Origin: a marine gamma proteobacterium HTCC2143
GTDB taxonomy: Bacteria; Pseudomonadota; Gammaproteobacteria; Pseudomonadales; Dasaniaceae
Direction: 5' to 3'
DNA length: 64,000 bases
NCBI GenBank assembly: GCA_000169075.1
Contig: AAVT01000003.1
Coordinates: forward strand, 62,001 to 126,000
Shown: positions 19,991-29,777 of the stretch, one piece after another
How the letters are laid out: each line of letters opens with the position of its first letter
Numbering within the stretch: the stretch's first letter is position 1
The notes under the pieces: generated by a model
Databases searched by the model: none
Told to the model about the DNA's origin: nothing
Seen by the model: only the letters and a program-made list of their open reading frames with translations
Made by a program: the position numbers and the translations under genes

Positions 19991-22900
19991 TTAAATGGCC
20001 GCTAATTCAGCAGCCTCATCTACATCTACAGTAACTAACCGTGACACACCGGGCTCATGCATGGTGACCCCCAACAACTGATCCGCCATTTCCATTGCAA
20101 TTTTGTTGTGTGTTATATAAATAAACTGCACCTGCTGGGACATTTCTTTCACCAGCCGGGCATAGCGCCCCACATTGGCGTCATCAAGCGGCGCATCGAC
20201 TTCATCAAGCATACAAAACGGTGCTGGATTTAGACGGAAAATTGAAAACACCAGCGCGATCGCAGTCAGTGCCTTTTCTCCGCCTGACAAGAGGTGGATC
20301 GTGCTATTTCGTTTACCCGGAGGCCTTGCCATAATCGCAATACCGGTATTTAACAGGTCGTCACCGGTCATCTCCAGATAAGCCGTGCCACCGCCAAACA
20401 CTTTCGGAAAAAGCTCTTGTAAGCTAGTGTTGACGCGATCAAAGGTGTCTTTAAAGCGCTGTCGTGTTTCTTTATCTATTTTGTGTATCGCATTTTCCAG
20501 AGTCCGCAACGCCTCTTCCAAATCATTATTTTGCGCATCTAGATAGGTCTTTCGCTCAGACTGCGACTTGTACTCGTCAATCGCTGCCAGATTAATCGGT
20601 CCCAATCTGGCAACGCGGCGACCGATACTTTCCAAGTTCTCTAGCCAGGCTTTTTCCCTGGCATCATCAGGCAAATTATTGAGCACGGTTTCTACATCGT
20701 ACTGAGCCTCCAGCAGTTGTTCTTCGAGCGCGCGCCGTTGTACTTGCAAACCTTGCACCTCTACACGCCCTCGCTCCAACTCGCTACGCACCGCCTGTGT
20801 CCGCAACTCAACGCTGCCTCTGCGCCCTTCCAGCTCCCTCAGCTTATGCTCAACATCGTCAACCAATCTGCGCGCTTCTGACAATTCTTCCTCAACTTGT
20901 AACCGCGTTTCAAGCTGTGCTTCAAGTTCAATTTTCATTTCTTCTACAGGTTCATCAGCGCCACTAATGCCCTCGTGTAAACTGTTGCGACGCTGCTCAA
21001 GCTGCTGAACTTGGCTGCGAGTACGCTCGATATTCTGGTTCATTGAATCCAGCTGCGCCCGCAGTGACTGAAAGCGCATAGCTAATTGATGCGCTGAATC
21101 TTTGTCATGACGAGCACGCTGTCGTGCCTGATCTAAAATCGTGCGACATTCATCGCGCTCTGCCAGTAATTCTTCGCGCTGACTAGAATCACTCTCCATA
21201 CTCTCTATCGCTTCAGAGAGAATCATTCGAGACTCACCAAGACTCTCTTGTTCCAGCTGGAATTGCTCCCGGCCGTCATCAATTTCATGATTGATGCGGT
21301 CTCTCCGCACGCTAATTTGTTCAACATTCACTTGCTTGGCGCTTAACTCTGAACGCAGTTCACTGTGCCTGTTTCCCTGTGTCTGAACCTCCTGCTGCAG
21401 AGACTCACGTTCAGCTTCGAACTTATCTAACGCTTGCCGTCCGTCCTTTAAGTCGCGGTCCAGTGTTGCTACCGCCGTTTCTGCCGATGAAATCGCCTCC
21501 ACCAATGTATCGAGTTCCTGCTGGCGAGCCAACACCCCTGCCTGCTCATCAGAATCTTTTGCCACCCGCAGCCAGTTAGGCCCAATCCACAACCCTTCTG
21601 GTGTTACGACTGACTCATGACTCTGCAGCGTAGCGCGCAATCCTAGAGCCGCACCCAGGTCTTCAGCAGCATATATTCCGGCTAGCAAACTGAGCGCTTG
21701 CTGCCCTTCAGTGACCTTAGTAGCCAGCCACTGGCCACCGCCACCTGCCACTGTCGTGGCAGTCATATTGTCGACTAAAGTTACACTACCTTGCTGCAAC
21801 GACTCTGCCAACGCAGCGACGGCATCAAAGCCGTCAACGCAGACCGCCTGCAAGTTATCACCCAGTACCGTTTCCACCGCTGTTTCCCAGCCTGGCTGCA
21901 CTTTTAAGTCTTCAGCAAGTCGCTTATTTTTGTCCAGCCCGCTGGCTTGCAACCAGTCATTAATCGCGCCGGGTTGCTGCCCCAACGCTGCCTGCTGCAG
22001 GGCTTCCAGTGACGCAAAGCGACCGCGCATGCTTTGCAGCTGGTTGCGGGCATCATCTAACTGATCGCCCAGCGTGTTGTTCTTTCCTCGATGATGATTG
22101 ATTTGTTCGCTATGCCCGAGCAACTGGCTTTGCTGCTCTTCATGCAGCAGCTCTGCTTCCGCAAGCTGCTCTCCCAGAATCTCGATTTCTTCTTCGATAG
22201 GGCCTGCCGTCAAGCCCTGCTTTTCTTCTTCAAGCTTTTCGATGCGCTGTTGAATACGTTGCAGTGCCTGCTCTAAATGCTGGATTTTTGATTGCTGAAC
22301 TTCTGCTTTCTGCCGAGGCTCTTGCGCCTGCTGATTAAACTCATCCCAGTGTTGCTGCCATGACTGCATCGCCTCTTCCGCGGTCTGAAGTGCAGAGCCA
22401 GTCTCTTCTTCCGAACCTTGCGCCAGCTCCAGCTCAGGTTGGATTTCCTCTATTTCTTCATTCCAAAGCTGCTGCTTTTCGGTGTCCAGCTGAAGATGTT
22501 CGGTCGATTCTTGATAGTTTCGCTCTGTCTGCTGAAGATCATCCTTAAGCTGTCGACTGCGTTCTTGCTGATGCTGAATTGTTTGCTCTGTCCGAGCAAT
22601 TTCGGCGCCGATCCCATAAAACCTCGCCTGCACTGCGTTGAATTTGTCCATCAAGTCGGTATGCACATCTCGACTTTTCTCGATATCAGTGTCGATTGAT
22701 CGCTGTTCGGCAATGACCGCTTCCAGCTTCACCTCTAAACCACGAATCTCTTGCTCGTGCTGTTTAACTTGGCCATCCAGCGTGCTCCACTGCAGAGCCT
22801 GTAACTGGGCTTTAAGCAAGCGCTCTTCTTTTTTCAGCTCAGTATAACGTTCCGCAGCCTGAGCCTGCCGCTGCAGATGCTGCAACTGCCGCTCAAGCTC

Positions 22901-23497
22901 ATCCCTCAAATCGGTTAGCCGCTCTAGATTTTCCATGGTACGACGCATACGGTTTTCTGTTTCGCGTCGACGCTCTTTATATTTGGAAATTCCTGCGGCC
23001 TCTTCAATAAACACACGCAGCTCTTCTGGCTTAGATTCGATCAAGCGAGAAATCATACCCTGCTCGATAATCGCATAACTACGAGGGCCCAACCCCGTTC
23101 CTAGGAAGATATCGGTAATATCCCGTCGACGACACTTGGTACCATTCAGATAATAATCTGATGTTGCCTCTCGGGTTACCTTACGGCGAATCGAGATTTC
23201 CGCGAAACGGGCATACTCACCGCCGACAGTGCCGTCGCTGTTATCGAAGACCAATTCTATGGAGGCCTGGCCCACCGGCTGGCGATTTATGGAGCCGTTA
23301 AATATGACGTCTGTCATATTTTCACCGCGAAGATTTTTGGCGGAACTTTCTCCCATGACCCATCGCACAGCGTCGATAATGTTGGACTTACCGCATCCGT
23401 TAGGCCCAACAACACAGCCCAGATTGGAAGGGAACGACACGTTGGTCGGGTCAACGAAGGATTTGAACCCCGCCAGCTTGATAGTTTTTAATCGCAT
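19991..23497 (-). CDS. smc: chromosome partition protein SMC
   Basis: A 1168-residue SMC ATPase. It has an N-terminal head with Walker A GPNGCGKSN (about 31-39), long glutamine- and glutamate-rich coiled coils, a central hinge (about 510-640), returning coiled coil, and a C-terminal head with signature LLSGGEKALTA and Walker B CMLDEVDAPLDD. It condenses and separates chromosomes, usually with ScpA and ScpB, which are not in the window. Length is normal. It lies 192 bp downstream of ccmI and probably has its own promoter there, though I could not identify one confidently. Confidence 0.97.
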   Translation of the reverse strand: MRLKTIKLAGFKSFVDPTNVSFPSNLGCVVGPNGCGKSNIIDAVRWVMGESSAKNLRGENMTDVIFNGSINRQPVGQASIELVFDNSDGTVGGEYARFAEISIRRKVTREATSDYYLNGTKCRRRDITDIFLGTGLGPRSYAIIEQGMISRLIESKPEELRVFIEEAAGISKYKERRRETENRMRRTMENLERLTDLRDELERQLQHLQRQAQAAERYTELKKEERLLKAQLQALQWSTLDGQVKQHEQEIRGLEVKLEAVIAEQRSIDTDIEKSRDVHTDLMDKFNAVQARFYGIGAEIARTEQTIQHQQERSRQLKDDLQQTERNYQESTEHLQLDTEKQQLWNEEIEEIQPELELAQGSEEETGSALQTAEEAMQSWQQHWDEFNQQAQEPRQKAEVQQSKIQHLEQALQRIQQRIEKLEEEKQGLTAGPIEEEIEILGEQLAEAELLHEEQQSQLLGHSEQINHHRGKNNTLGDQLDDARNQLQSMRGRFASLEALQQAALGQQPGAINDWLQASGLDKNKRLAEDLKVQPGWETAVETVLGDNLQAVCVDGFDAVAALAESLQQGSVTLVDNMTATTVAGGGGQWLATKVTEGQQALSLLAGIYAAEDLGAALGLRATLQSHESVVTPEGLWIGPNWLRVAKDSDEQAGVLARQQELDTLVEAISSAETAVATLDRDLKDGRQALDKFEAERESLQQEVQTQGNRHSELRSELSAKQVNVEQISVRRDRINHEIDDGREQFQLEQESLGESRMILSEAIESMESDSSQREELLAERDECRTILDQARQRARHDKDSAHQLAMRFQSLRAQLDSMNQNIERTRSQVQQLEQRRNSLHEGISGADEPVEEMKIELEAQLETRLQVEEELSEARRLVDDVEHKLRELEGRRGSVELRTQAVRSELERGRVEVQGLQVQRRALEEQLLEAQYDVETVLNNLPDDAREKAWLENLESIGRRVARLGPINLAAIDEYKSQSERKTYLDAQNNDLEEALRTLENAIHKIDKETRQRFKDTFDRVNTSLQELFPKVFGGGTAYLEMTGDDLLNTGIAIMARPPGKRNSTIHLLSGGEKALTAIALVFSIFRLNPAPFCMLDEVDAPLDDANVGRYARLVKEMSQQVQFIYITHNKIAMEMADQLLGVTMHEPGVSRLVTVDVDEAAELAAI

Positions 23498-23689
23498 TTT
23501 ACTTTAACTTTGGTAGGTAAGTGCTTGATATTATTTATTTTAATACCTTGAGATTTTTATCTGCCCGATCAACGGCAATCCTTTTAAAATCTCCGCCTAG
23601 TGTATAGCCTTTAGAACTTAAGGACTACGCTGATTTTATAGTTTTTAGTATTTTTAGCGCCCCAAAAACTGCCACTAAACGCGAGCTAG

Positions 23690-24925
23690 CTACAGTGTCT
23701 TGTTAATTGCTATTGCCACTACGCCATCAACCTCTTCCAGCTTAATTGGTCCCACCCGGCCTTCGATATCGCCGGGACCCGGATTGGCAATTCCGTTCTT
23801 TGCAATTCGAGCTACAACTTCGATTTCCTTTTGGCTGGAAAGGTTCAGCCCCGGCGCCATTGCCATCGAATCATCCAAGGTTAATATCACCGGTAAATCA
23901 GCGACCGTTAACTTCGCTACGGCCAACGGCATTCTGGGACCGGACGCAGACCTTGCGAATACAAAAACGACGCTGTCGCTACTGGCAATAATTCCCTCGT
24001 CGATAGACACCGACAACTGAATACTCGCATTTTTTATAACATCAGGGCGATCTATGCTTGTGGTATCACTCGACCCTAAACGCGACTTTGCCTGTTCAAT
24101 CCCAGCCATTATAATTTTTCTGTTGGGAGAAACCGGGCCCAGCGAAGGCAGCAACCGCTGCCAATAATCAATAGCCCGCTGATAATCACCTTGTTCAAAG
24201 TGAGCCATACCCAACATACTCAGCACCGTCGGCTGTTGCGGATCTTGACGCAGCGCTAACTCAGCCATGTCTGTCACTTTCGTGGTCAGAGTACGATCTG
24301 AAGACAGGTACATGGCCTGCGCATACTGAGCCAACACACTGGCATCATCCGGATAAATTGTCCTCAGCCGCTGATAGGCGGCAGCCGCCGCAGGATAGTT
24401 TCTCAGTCCCATCTGCTGGTTAGCTAATAACATCAAATAACTGCCATTATCAGGCCGTTGTTCTAGCCGCTCTTCGACCTGCCTGATTAGCTGCTTAACG
24501 TCAGTCTCAGCAGCTTCTCCATCAGCCGTTTTAAGCCGCATATTTTTCAGCGTCTGGGCAATATCCCAATCCGCCTTGGCGCCGGTTTGCTGATAGACAA
24601 CCACAGCCACGATGGGTATCAATAGCGCTAGCATAATAGCCGTCTTAAAGGAGGTCTTTACGTGCGCAGACGGCGCTGTGTGGCCGCTATCGGCTTCATC
24701 CAACAGCCGGCGTTCCAACTCTATTTTAAGCTGCTCGAACTCATCATCATCCAAAATCCCTCGCGCTCTATCTGATTCAAGCTCACTTAGCCGACTTTTA
24801 AAAAATTCTATATTGACGCCACTGCGACTGGATCGCTGTAGACTTCGGTTCATCATCACCGGCGACAACAGGAAGAAAACCGCCAGTACAATTAGCATCA
24901 ACGGAATTAACAGGGTTTCAACCAT
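23690..24925 (-). CDS. ccmI: cytochrome c maturation protein CcmI (CcmH C-terminal part, TPR)
   Basis: A 411-residue protein with two N-terminal membrane segments (about 1-20 and 95-115), an intervening basic helix, TPR-like repeats at about 125-270, and a C-terminal periplasmic domain. CcmI holds apocytochrome c for the haem ligation complex with CcmF and CcmH. I take the ATG at 24925, which has GGAG six bases upstream; an in-frame ATG at 24940 is possible. It overlaps the ccmH stop by 8 bp and is the last gene of the ccm set. Confidence 0.88.
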   Translation of the reverse strand: MVETLLIPLMLIVLAVFFLLSPVMMNRSLQRSSRSGVNIEFFKSRLSELESDRARGILDDDEFEQLKIELERRLLDEADSGHTAPSAHVKTSFKTAIMLALLIPIVAVVVYQQTGAKADWDIAQTLKNMRLKTADGEAAETDVKQLIRQVEERLEQRPDNGSYLMLLANQQMGLRNYPAAAAAYQRLRTIYPDDASVLAQYAQAMYLSSDRTLTTKVTDMAELALRQDPQQPTVLSMLGMAHFEQGDYQRAIDYWQRLLPSLGPVSPNRKIIMAGIEQAKSRLGSSDTTSIDRPDVIKNASIQLSVSIDEGIIASSDSVVFVFARSASGPRMPLAVAKLTVADLPVILTLDDSMAMAPGLNLSSQKEIEVVARIAKNGIANPGPGDIEGRVGPIKLEEVDGVVAIAINKTL

Positions 24926-25394
24926 TGGTATCTCCGACATCCTGATCTTTCAAGATATCATTTAAGGCTTTCTTTTCGTTGTCGTTTAACGTTTCTGTCG
25001 CCGCACCAGCCGGCTTCTTTTGCCGTCGAAACACCATTGCCACAAGAGCTAAACCAAGTGCCAAAAAAATCATCGGTGCCAGCCACAGCACTGCCGTTTC
25101 CGGATTAAACCGAGGACGGTAAAGAACAAACTCCCCGTAACGACTGACCATATATTCGACAACCTGCTCGTCATCACGCCCCTCTTCTAACAACCGGTGA
25201 AGCTCACGACGTAAGTCTTTAGCAATCGGCGAATTTGAACCCGCCAAATTTTGATTCTGACACTTAGGGCAGCGTAATTCCTCTACAAAAGTCTGATAGC
25301 GGTCTCGTTTTTCATCATCATCGAAGTGATATGTTTCCACTACGGCCATTAATGCGGGAGAAAACAGCAGGAGCAATAAAGCCAACAACCTCAT
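24918..25394 (-). CDS. ccmH: cytochrome c maturation thiol oxidoreductase CcmH
   Basis: A 158-residue protein with a signal peptide, the redox motif RCPKCQNQN (Cys42, Cys45), and a single membrane helix near 105-125 followed by a short basic cytoplasmic tail. It reduces the CXXCH disulfide of apocytochromes c in the periplasm, working with CcmG and CcmF. It lacks the TPR domain, which is encoded separately as ccmI. The start overlaps the ccmG stop by 4 bp (ATGA). Confidence 0.93.
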   Translation of the reverse strand: MRLLALLLLLFSPALMAVVETYHFDDDEKRDRYQTFVEELRCPKCQNQNLAGSNSPIAKDLRRELHRLLEEGRDDEQVVEYMVSRYGEFVLYRPRFNPETAVLWLAPMIFLALGLALVAMVFRRQKKPAGAATETLNDNEKKALNDILKDQDVGDTNG

Positions 25395-25972
25395 CTGGAC
25401 CCCCTGCCATTATAAGCCAACTGCTCTTGTTGTAATTGCTCAATCAGTGCCTGAAACTTGTCCTGCCAAACCATTTCGTTCAGCGGCCCCTGATAACGAA
25501 ACCGAACAAAACCACGGTGGTCTAAAACATAAGTTTCCGGTGCACCAGTCACCCCCAAATCGAGGCCCAAAATGCCGTCGGGATCAAATATATTAAAGCG
25601 ATAAGGATTACCTTTGGTTTGCAACCAACGTTGCGCCGCCGGCGCCTTGTCTTTGTAATTAACTCCGACAATAATCATGTCTTTTTCAGAGAAGAGATAA
25701 TTGAGGTACCCGTGTTCAACGTGACAGGAAGGACACCAGGTCGCCCAAACGTTAACCAGCGTGATGTTACCCAACAAATCTTTCTGCTGCAGTGAAACAG
25801 TAAGGTCCTCGAGCTTAGCTAAACTAAAGGAAGGAAATGGTTTATTAATGAGGGCGGAGGGGAGATCCTGAGGGTTGTACTCACCCTGATCAATGCGACT
25901 AACCATCGTATAGAAAAAAATGGCAATAGCCGCAAAGGTAATCAGAGGTAGAAATAACTTTAATCGCTGCAT
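25391..25972 (-). CDS. ccmG: thiol:disulfide interchange protein CcmG/DsbE
   Basis: A 193-residue membrane-anchored thioredoxin-like protein: N-terminal helix (about 5-24), periplasmic thioredoxin fold with WCPSC (Cys80, Cys83), and the cis-proline region GAPETYV. It supplies reductant for apocytochrome c thiols, receiving electrons from DsbD. It is 11 bp after ccmF and overlaps ccmH. Confidence 0.93.
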   Translation of the reverse strand: MQRLKLFLPLITFAAIAIFFYTMVSRIDQGEYNPQDLPSALINKPFPSFSLAKLEDLTVSLQQKDLLGNITLVNVWATWCPSCHVEHGYLNYLFSEKDMIIVGVNYKDKAPAAQRWLQTKGNPYRFNIFDPDGILGLDLGVTGAPETYVLDHRGFVRFRYQGPLNEMVWQDKFQALIEQLQQEQLAYNGRGSR

Positions 25973-25983
25973 AATAAGGGAAA

Positions 25984-27963
25984 CTATCCCGTCTTCGTGA
26001 AGGCTTCGGCGCCCGTCAATTTTTCTCGCAGGCGCATACGATAACGCTTATCTAATGCCGCAAACCCTCCACCAAAAGCCATCAGTAGCGCACCTAACCA
26101 AATCCAGCGTACAAAAGGCTTGTAATGAACACGAACCGCCCAGGCGCTTTCACCAAGCGGTTCGCCGAGGGCGACGTATAAATCTCGAAAAAATCCGTTA
26201 TCAATGGCAGCCTCGGTCATCGTCTGCCCCCTCTGAGCGTTGTAGCGGCGCTTTTGGGGATGCAGCGTAGCAATGATGCTACCGTCCTCAAATACTGAAA
26301 TGGTACCTTCTTCACCACTATAGTTTGGTCCGATCACCGGCTGCGTACCTTGGAACTGAAAGCTGTATCCCGCCAATTCCATTTGATCGCCCGGCTCCAT
26401 CCGCAAATCTCTTTCCGCACTATATTGAGTGGTAAGACAAACACCCAACACACAGACAGCAAAACCAATGTGGGCAAAGACCATGCCGTAATAAGCCCGG
26501 CTTAACCGTCTCAAACCATGACTGATCGTACTGGCATTTCTCAGCTTTTCTTTCACATCGACGAGGGTCGTTAAAATAACCCAGGCTGCAAAGCACACAG
26601 CAAGAGCTGCAGCGATACTGTACTCACTATCGTACAGTAAAGGAAAAATAATGCCGACCAAAACACTTGCTACCGCTGCAACCAGAAGCTTTGACCGCAA
26701 ATCACCGATGCGTGTTTTTTTCCAGTGTGCCGCAGGCCCAATTCCCATAAAAACCATTAGAATGGCCATCAATGGCACGAAAACCGCATTAAAATATGGT
26801 GGGCCAACTGAGTATTTACCATACCCTAAACCGTCCATTAACAACGGAAATAAAGTCCCAAATAAAACGGTTAACATCGATACCAGAAAAATAACATTGT
26901 TCGCCAGCAACAACATTTCCCTCGATAATAACCGATAGTGGCTTTTACTCGATACCGTTGGCGCCCTCAATGCATACAGAGTTAACGACGAACCTATCAC
27001 TAAAATCAGAAATCCTAGGATAAAGAGACCTCGCTCAGGGTCGGTAGCAAAAGAATGAACGGAAGTTAGCACGCCAGACCGCACTAAAAAAGTACCCAAC
27101 AAACTTAGCGAGAAAGCGAAGATAGCTAGCAACACAGTCCAACTCTTAAACACACCGCGCTTCTCAGTTACCGCCAACGAGTGAACCAACGCGGTACCTA
27201 CCAGCCAGGGCATAAAAGAAGCATTTTCTACCGGGTCCCAAAACCACCACCCCCCCCAGCCCAGCTCGTAATAAGCCCACCAGCTACCCAATGCGATACC
27301 TGCGGTCAAGAAGGCCCAGGCTATATTAGTCCATGGCCGGGACCACTTTGCCCAGGCGGCGTCCAGGCGACCGCTACTCAGGGCTGCAATTGCGAAGGCG
27401 AAAGCGACCGAAAAGCCAACGTATCCGAAGTAGAGCATTGGCGGGTGAATAATCAACCCGAAATCCTGAAGCAGTGGATTAAGGTCGCTACCTTCCGCCG
27501 GAAAGTCAGGCAGGTGTCGATCGAAGGGATTAGAGGTCAGCAGTGAGAACAACAGAAAACCGACCGAGATCATACCCATGACCGAAAGCACTCTCGCCAA
27601 CATATCTAGTGGGAGCTGACGACTAAACATAGCAACCGCTAGACTCCACGCGGAAAGAATCAACCCCCATAACAGCAATGAGCCTTCATGATTACCCCAA
27701 ACCGCGCTCAACTTATAGATCCATGGCAACTGACTATTGGAATGGGCAGCAACAATGACCACCGTGAAATCGTCCTTTAAAAAGACGTAACACAAGACGG
27801 CGAAAGCAATCGCAATAAACGTAAATTGACCGACAGCCAGTGATCTGCTGAGTGCCATTAGATAGTTATTACCGCGTATAGCGCCCCAGAGGGGAACAAA
27901 CGACAGCAGCAGCGCTAGGCTTAAGGCAACAATTAACGCAAAATGTCCGTACTCTGGAATCAT
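25984..27963 (-). CDS. ccmF: cytochrome c haem lyase subunit CcmF
   Basis: A 659-residue multi-pass membrane protein with the tryptophan-rich haem-handling motif GWGGWWFWDPVENASF (about 236-251), near-universal in CcmF, and the conserved GSWWAYYELGWGG leading into it. It transfers haem from holo-CcmE to apocytochrome c. Length is normal. It sits between ccmE (22 bp) and ccmG (11 bp). Confidence 0.96.
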   Translation of the reverse strand: MIPEYGHFALIVALSLALLLSFVPLWGAIRGNNYLMALSRSLAVGQFTFIAIAFAVLCYVFLKDDFTVVIVAAHSNSQLPWIYKLSAVWGNHEGSLLLWGLILSAWSLAVAMFSRQLPLDMLARVLSVMGMISVGFLLFSLLTSNPFDRHLPDFPAEGSDLNPLLQDFGLIIHPPMLYFGYVGFSVAFAFAIAALSSGRLDAAWAKWSRPWTNIAWAFLTAGIALGSWWAYYELGWGGWWFWDPVENASFMPWLVGTALVHSLAVTEKRGVFKSWTVLLAIFAFSLSLLGTFLVRSGVLTSVHSFATDPERGLFILGFLILVIGSSLTLYALRAPTVSSKSHYRLLSREMLLLANNVIFLVSMLTVLFGTLFPLLMDGLGYGKYSVGPPYFNAVFVPLMAILMVFMGIGPAAHWKKTRIGDLRSKLLVAAVASVLVGIIFPLLYDSEYSIAAALAVCFAAWVILTTLVDVKEKLRNASTISHGLRRLSRAYYGMVFAHIGFAVCVLGVCLTTQYSAERDLRMEPGDQMELAGYSFQFQGTQPVIGPNYSGEEGTISVFEDGSIIATLHPQKRRYNAQRGQTMTEAAIDNGFFRDLYVALGEPLGESAWAVRVHYKPFVRWIWLGALLMAFGGGFAALDKRYRMRLREKLTGAEAFTKTG

Positions 27964-27985
27964 CTAAACACTCTCGGCTGACACA

Positions 27986-28423
27986 TTATTCGGCTGTTTT
28001 AGTTGCCGCATCGAGTGCAGACTGCACTTCTGGTGGCATGTAGTTTTCGTCATGTTTTGCCAGTACCTCAGTTGCCTGAAAAATACCATTGGAATCAAGC
28101 TTTCCCGAAGCCACAACGCCCTGACCCTCATCAAACAGATCCGGCAGAATACCGGTGTAAACCACTGGGACTTTGGCATCATAATCCGTCACCACAAAGT
28201 CCACACGCAGGCTATTGGGGTCACGCTTTATACTGCCAACCAAAACCATACCACCAGCGCGAATCTGTTTACCGACAGGCGCTTTACCCGCGGCGATCTC
28301 CGCCGGAGGATAAAACAGGTTAATATTTTCACGGAGTGCAAAACTAGCCAAGGCAACAGCAATACCAGTACCAAATACTATTAGAAGAACGACAATTAAA
28401 CGTTGTTTTCTTTGCGGATGCAT
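27986..28423 (-). CDS. ccmE: haem chaperone CcmE
   Basis: A 145-residue protein with an N-terminal membrane anchor (about 8-29) and an OB-fold periplasmic domain. The covalent haem-binding histidine is in LAKHDENYMP (His124). It carries haem from CcmC to CcmF. I take the ATG at 28423, giving the usual MxPxRK beginning; an in-frame GTG lies two codons upstream. It is 20 bp after ccmD. Confidence 0.94.
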   Translation of the reverse strand: MHPQRKQRLIVVLLIVFGTGIAVALASFALRENINLFYPPAEIAAGKAPVGKQIRAGGMVLVGSIKRDPNSLRVDFVVTDYDAKVPVVYTGILPDLFDEGQGVVASGKLDSNGIFQATEVLAKHDENYMPPEVQSALDAATKTAE

Positions 28424-28443
28424 AGCCACGTTGATAAATACCT

Positions 28444-28650
28444 TTATTCGCTGTCAATATCAGTTGTTTTTCGATCCACGGTTCGATCACGACGAAGCAA
28501 CATGGATTGCTCAACAAAAAAGCGACGATCCCTACGCAGAGGAGTGATGACCAAAGCTGAAAGTACTAGAAGAGCTATTCCGTATACTGTCCAGACGTAA
28601 ACACCATGCCCTCCCATCGTCAAAAAATCTGAAAAACTATCAAACTGCAT
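28444..28650 (-). CDS. ccmD: haem exporter accessory protein CcmD
   Basis: A 68-residue protein with one membrane helix (about 17-37) ending in a basic LRRDRR stretch and a charged tail, the standard CcmD layout. The motif GGHGVYVWTVYG is typical. CcmD joins CcmABC and helps release holo-CcmE. It lies between ccmC (39 bp) and ccmE (20 bp). Confidence 0.93.
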   Translation of the reverse strand: MQFDSFSDFLTMGGHGVYVWTVYGIALLVLSALVITPLRRDRRFFVEQSMLLRRDRTVDRKTTDIDSE

Positions 28651-28689
28651 AAGCGAATCGACTTCCCATAAAAATTTTTAATAGGCCAT

Positions 28690-29427
28690 TTATTTAGCCG
28701 CAATAAGTTCTTTTACCCACTTGGTACCCCGCTCGCGTACAAGTATTTCGCTGCGAGTATGCAATAGCAGTAGCAATGCAAATAGACAATACAAACCGGC
28801 AATCATGATCAGCAGAGGATATAGCATATCCGGGTGCATCGTTGACTCTTCGGTCAGCTTTAACGTTGCCGGTTGATGTAAGCTATTCCACCACTCTACG
28901 GACCAGTGAATAATCGGAATATTCACACTGCCGACTAAACTTAATATCGCACAAGCTTTGCTGGCCGAAATATTGTCTTCAAATGCTTCATACAGCGCGA
29001 TCACGCCCAAATAAAGAAAAAACAAAATCAATACTGACGTTAACCTTGCGTCCCAAACCCAATAAGTTCCCCATGTTGGCTTGCCCCATAGTGACCCACT
29101 GAGCAATGCGATAAAGGTCATGCCGGCGCCAATAGGTGCGCAACACTTCATCACCACCTCTGCCAACTTCATTTTCCAGATCAATGTAATAGCGGCGGCT
29201 ATCGCCATCACCATGTAGCCAGACATGGCGACAAACACAGAGGGAACATGGATATAGATGATCCGGTAGCTATTACCCTGACGAAAATCCATAGGCGCAA
29301 TCGCCAATCCCCAGATCGAGCCCACCACAAGTAACGAAACCGTCACAATGGCGATCCATGGTAACCACTGGCCGCTAATTTGGTAGTACCAGCGGGGCGA
29401 GCCCATCTTATGAAAAAAGGTCCACAT
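28690..29427 (-). CDS. ccmC: haem exporter protein CcmC
   Basis: A 245-residue six-helix membrane protein with the haem-handling motif WGTYWVWDARLTS (about 118-130) and conserved histidines facing the periplasm. CcmC loads haem onto CcmE. Unlike the usual arrangement, it is separated from ccmB by 390 bp and has its own TATAAT box 34 bp upstream, so it may start a second transcript (inference). Confidence 0.95.
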   Translation of the reverse strand: MWTFFHKMGSPRWYYQISGQWLPWIAIVTVSLLVVGSIWGLAIAPMDFRQGNSYRIIYIHVPSVFVAMSGYMVMAIAAAITLIWKMKLAEVVMKCCAPIGAGMTFIALLSGSLWGKPTWGTYWVWDARLTSVLILFFLYLGVIALYEAFEDNISASKACAILSLVGSVNIPIIHWSVEWWNSLHQPATLKLTEESTMHPDMLYPLLIMIAGLYCLFALLLLLHTRSEILVRERGTKWVKELIAAK

Positions 29428-29460
29428 AGTTGTTTAATCAGCCCAATTGAACAGACGGCC

Positions 29461-29466
29461 ATTATA
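29461..29466 (-). promoter_or_regulatory. possible -10 box for ccmC
   Basis: On the minus strand a perfect TATAAT occurs with its downstream edge 34 bp before the ccmC start, in the ccmB-ccmC gap. TTG immediately precedes it, but I see no good -35 box at 16-18 bp. It would let ccmC-I be transcribed separately from ccmAB. Confidence 0.35.
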
Positions 29467-29568
29467 CAAGAAAGCGACTACATCGGTAGCCAATAGCTTG
29501 CTTATTAAGTGGTTTGTGCGACGGAAAACGACCACTCATAACAAAATCAGTTTGCTTGAGGTGAATCA

Positions 29569-29597
29569 ATGCCACATAGGGTGAACAGACCTAAAAT
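29569..29597 (+). promoter_or_regulatory. sigma-70-like promoter for the small membrane ORF
   Basis: ATGCCA (29569-29574) and TAAAAT (29592-29597) with exactly 17 bp between them, about 58 bp before the start of the 40-codon ORF. The matches are 4/6 and 5/6 to consensus. It supports independent expression of that ORF against the ccm direction. Confidence 0.35.
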
Positions 29598-29654
29598 CAT
29601 ACTCAAAGCCCGCTACCCACTACCAATGATAATGACATTGTGCCGGAGGACAAA

Positions 29655-29777
29655 ATGAAGCCAGAGTCGAGCCAAATGAACCAGGACAATAGGACCGTGA
29701 AGCAAGTTGGACTGGTCATCGCAATACTAACTGGAATAGCCTGCGTGCTGATGATCGCGGTAGCTATTATCACCTAA
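29655..29777 (+). CDS. 40-residue single-span membrane protein between ccmB and ccmC, unknown
   Basis: A 40-codon ORF with GGAGG seven bases before its ATG and a promoter-like element upstream. The first 16 residues are polar (MKPESSQMNQ...). The rest is one hydrophobic segment of about 23 residues (from VGLVIAIL to AVAIIT) ending at the TAA. It lies in a 390-bp gap on the strand opposite ccm. I do not recognise it. Small single-span proteins often attach to membrane complexes, so a link to haem export is possible but unproven. A chance ORF is the main alternative, but the strong ribosome binding site argues against it. Confidence 0.55.
   Translation: MKPESSQMNQDNRTVKQVGLVIAILTGIACVLMIAVAIIT

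Noticed and set aside
24612-24965. 117-codon plus-strand open frame across ccmI and ccmH
   Set aside because: Antisense to two conserved genes and Ser/Ile-rich without motif.
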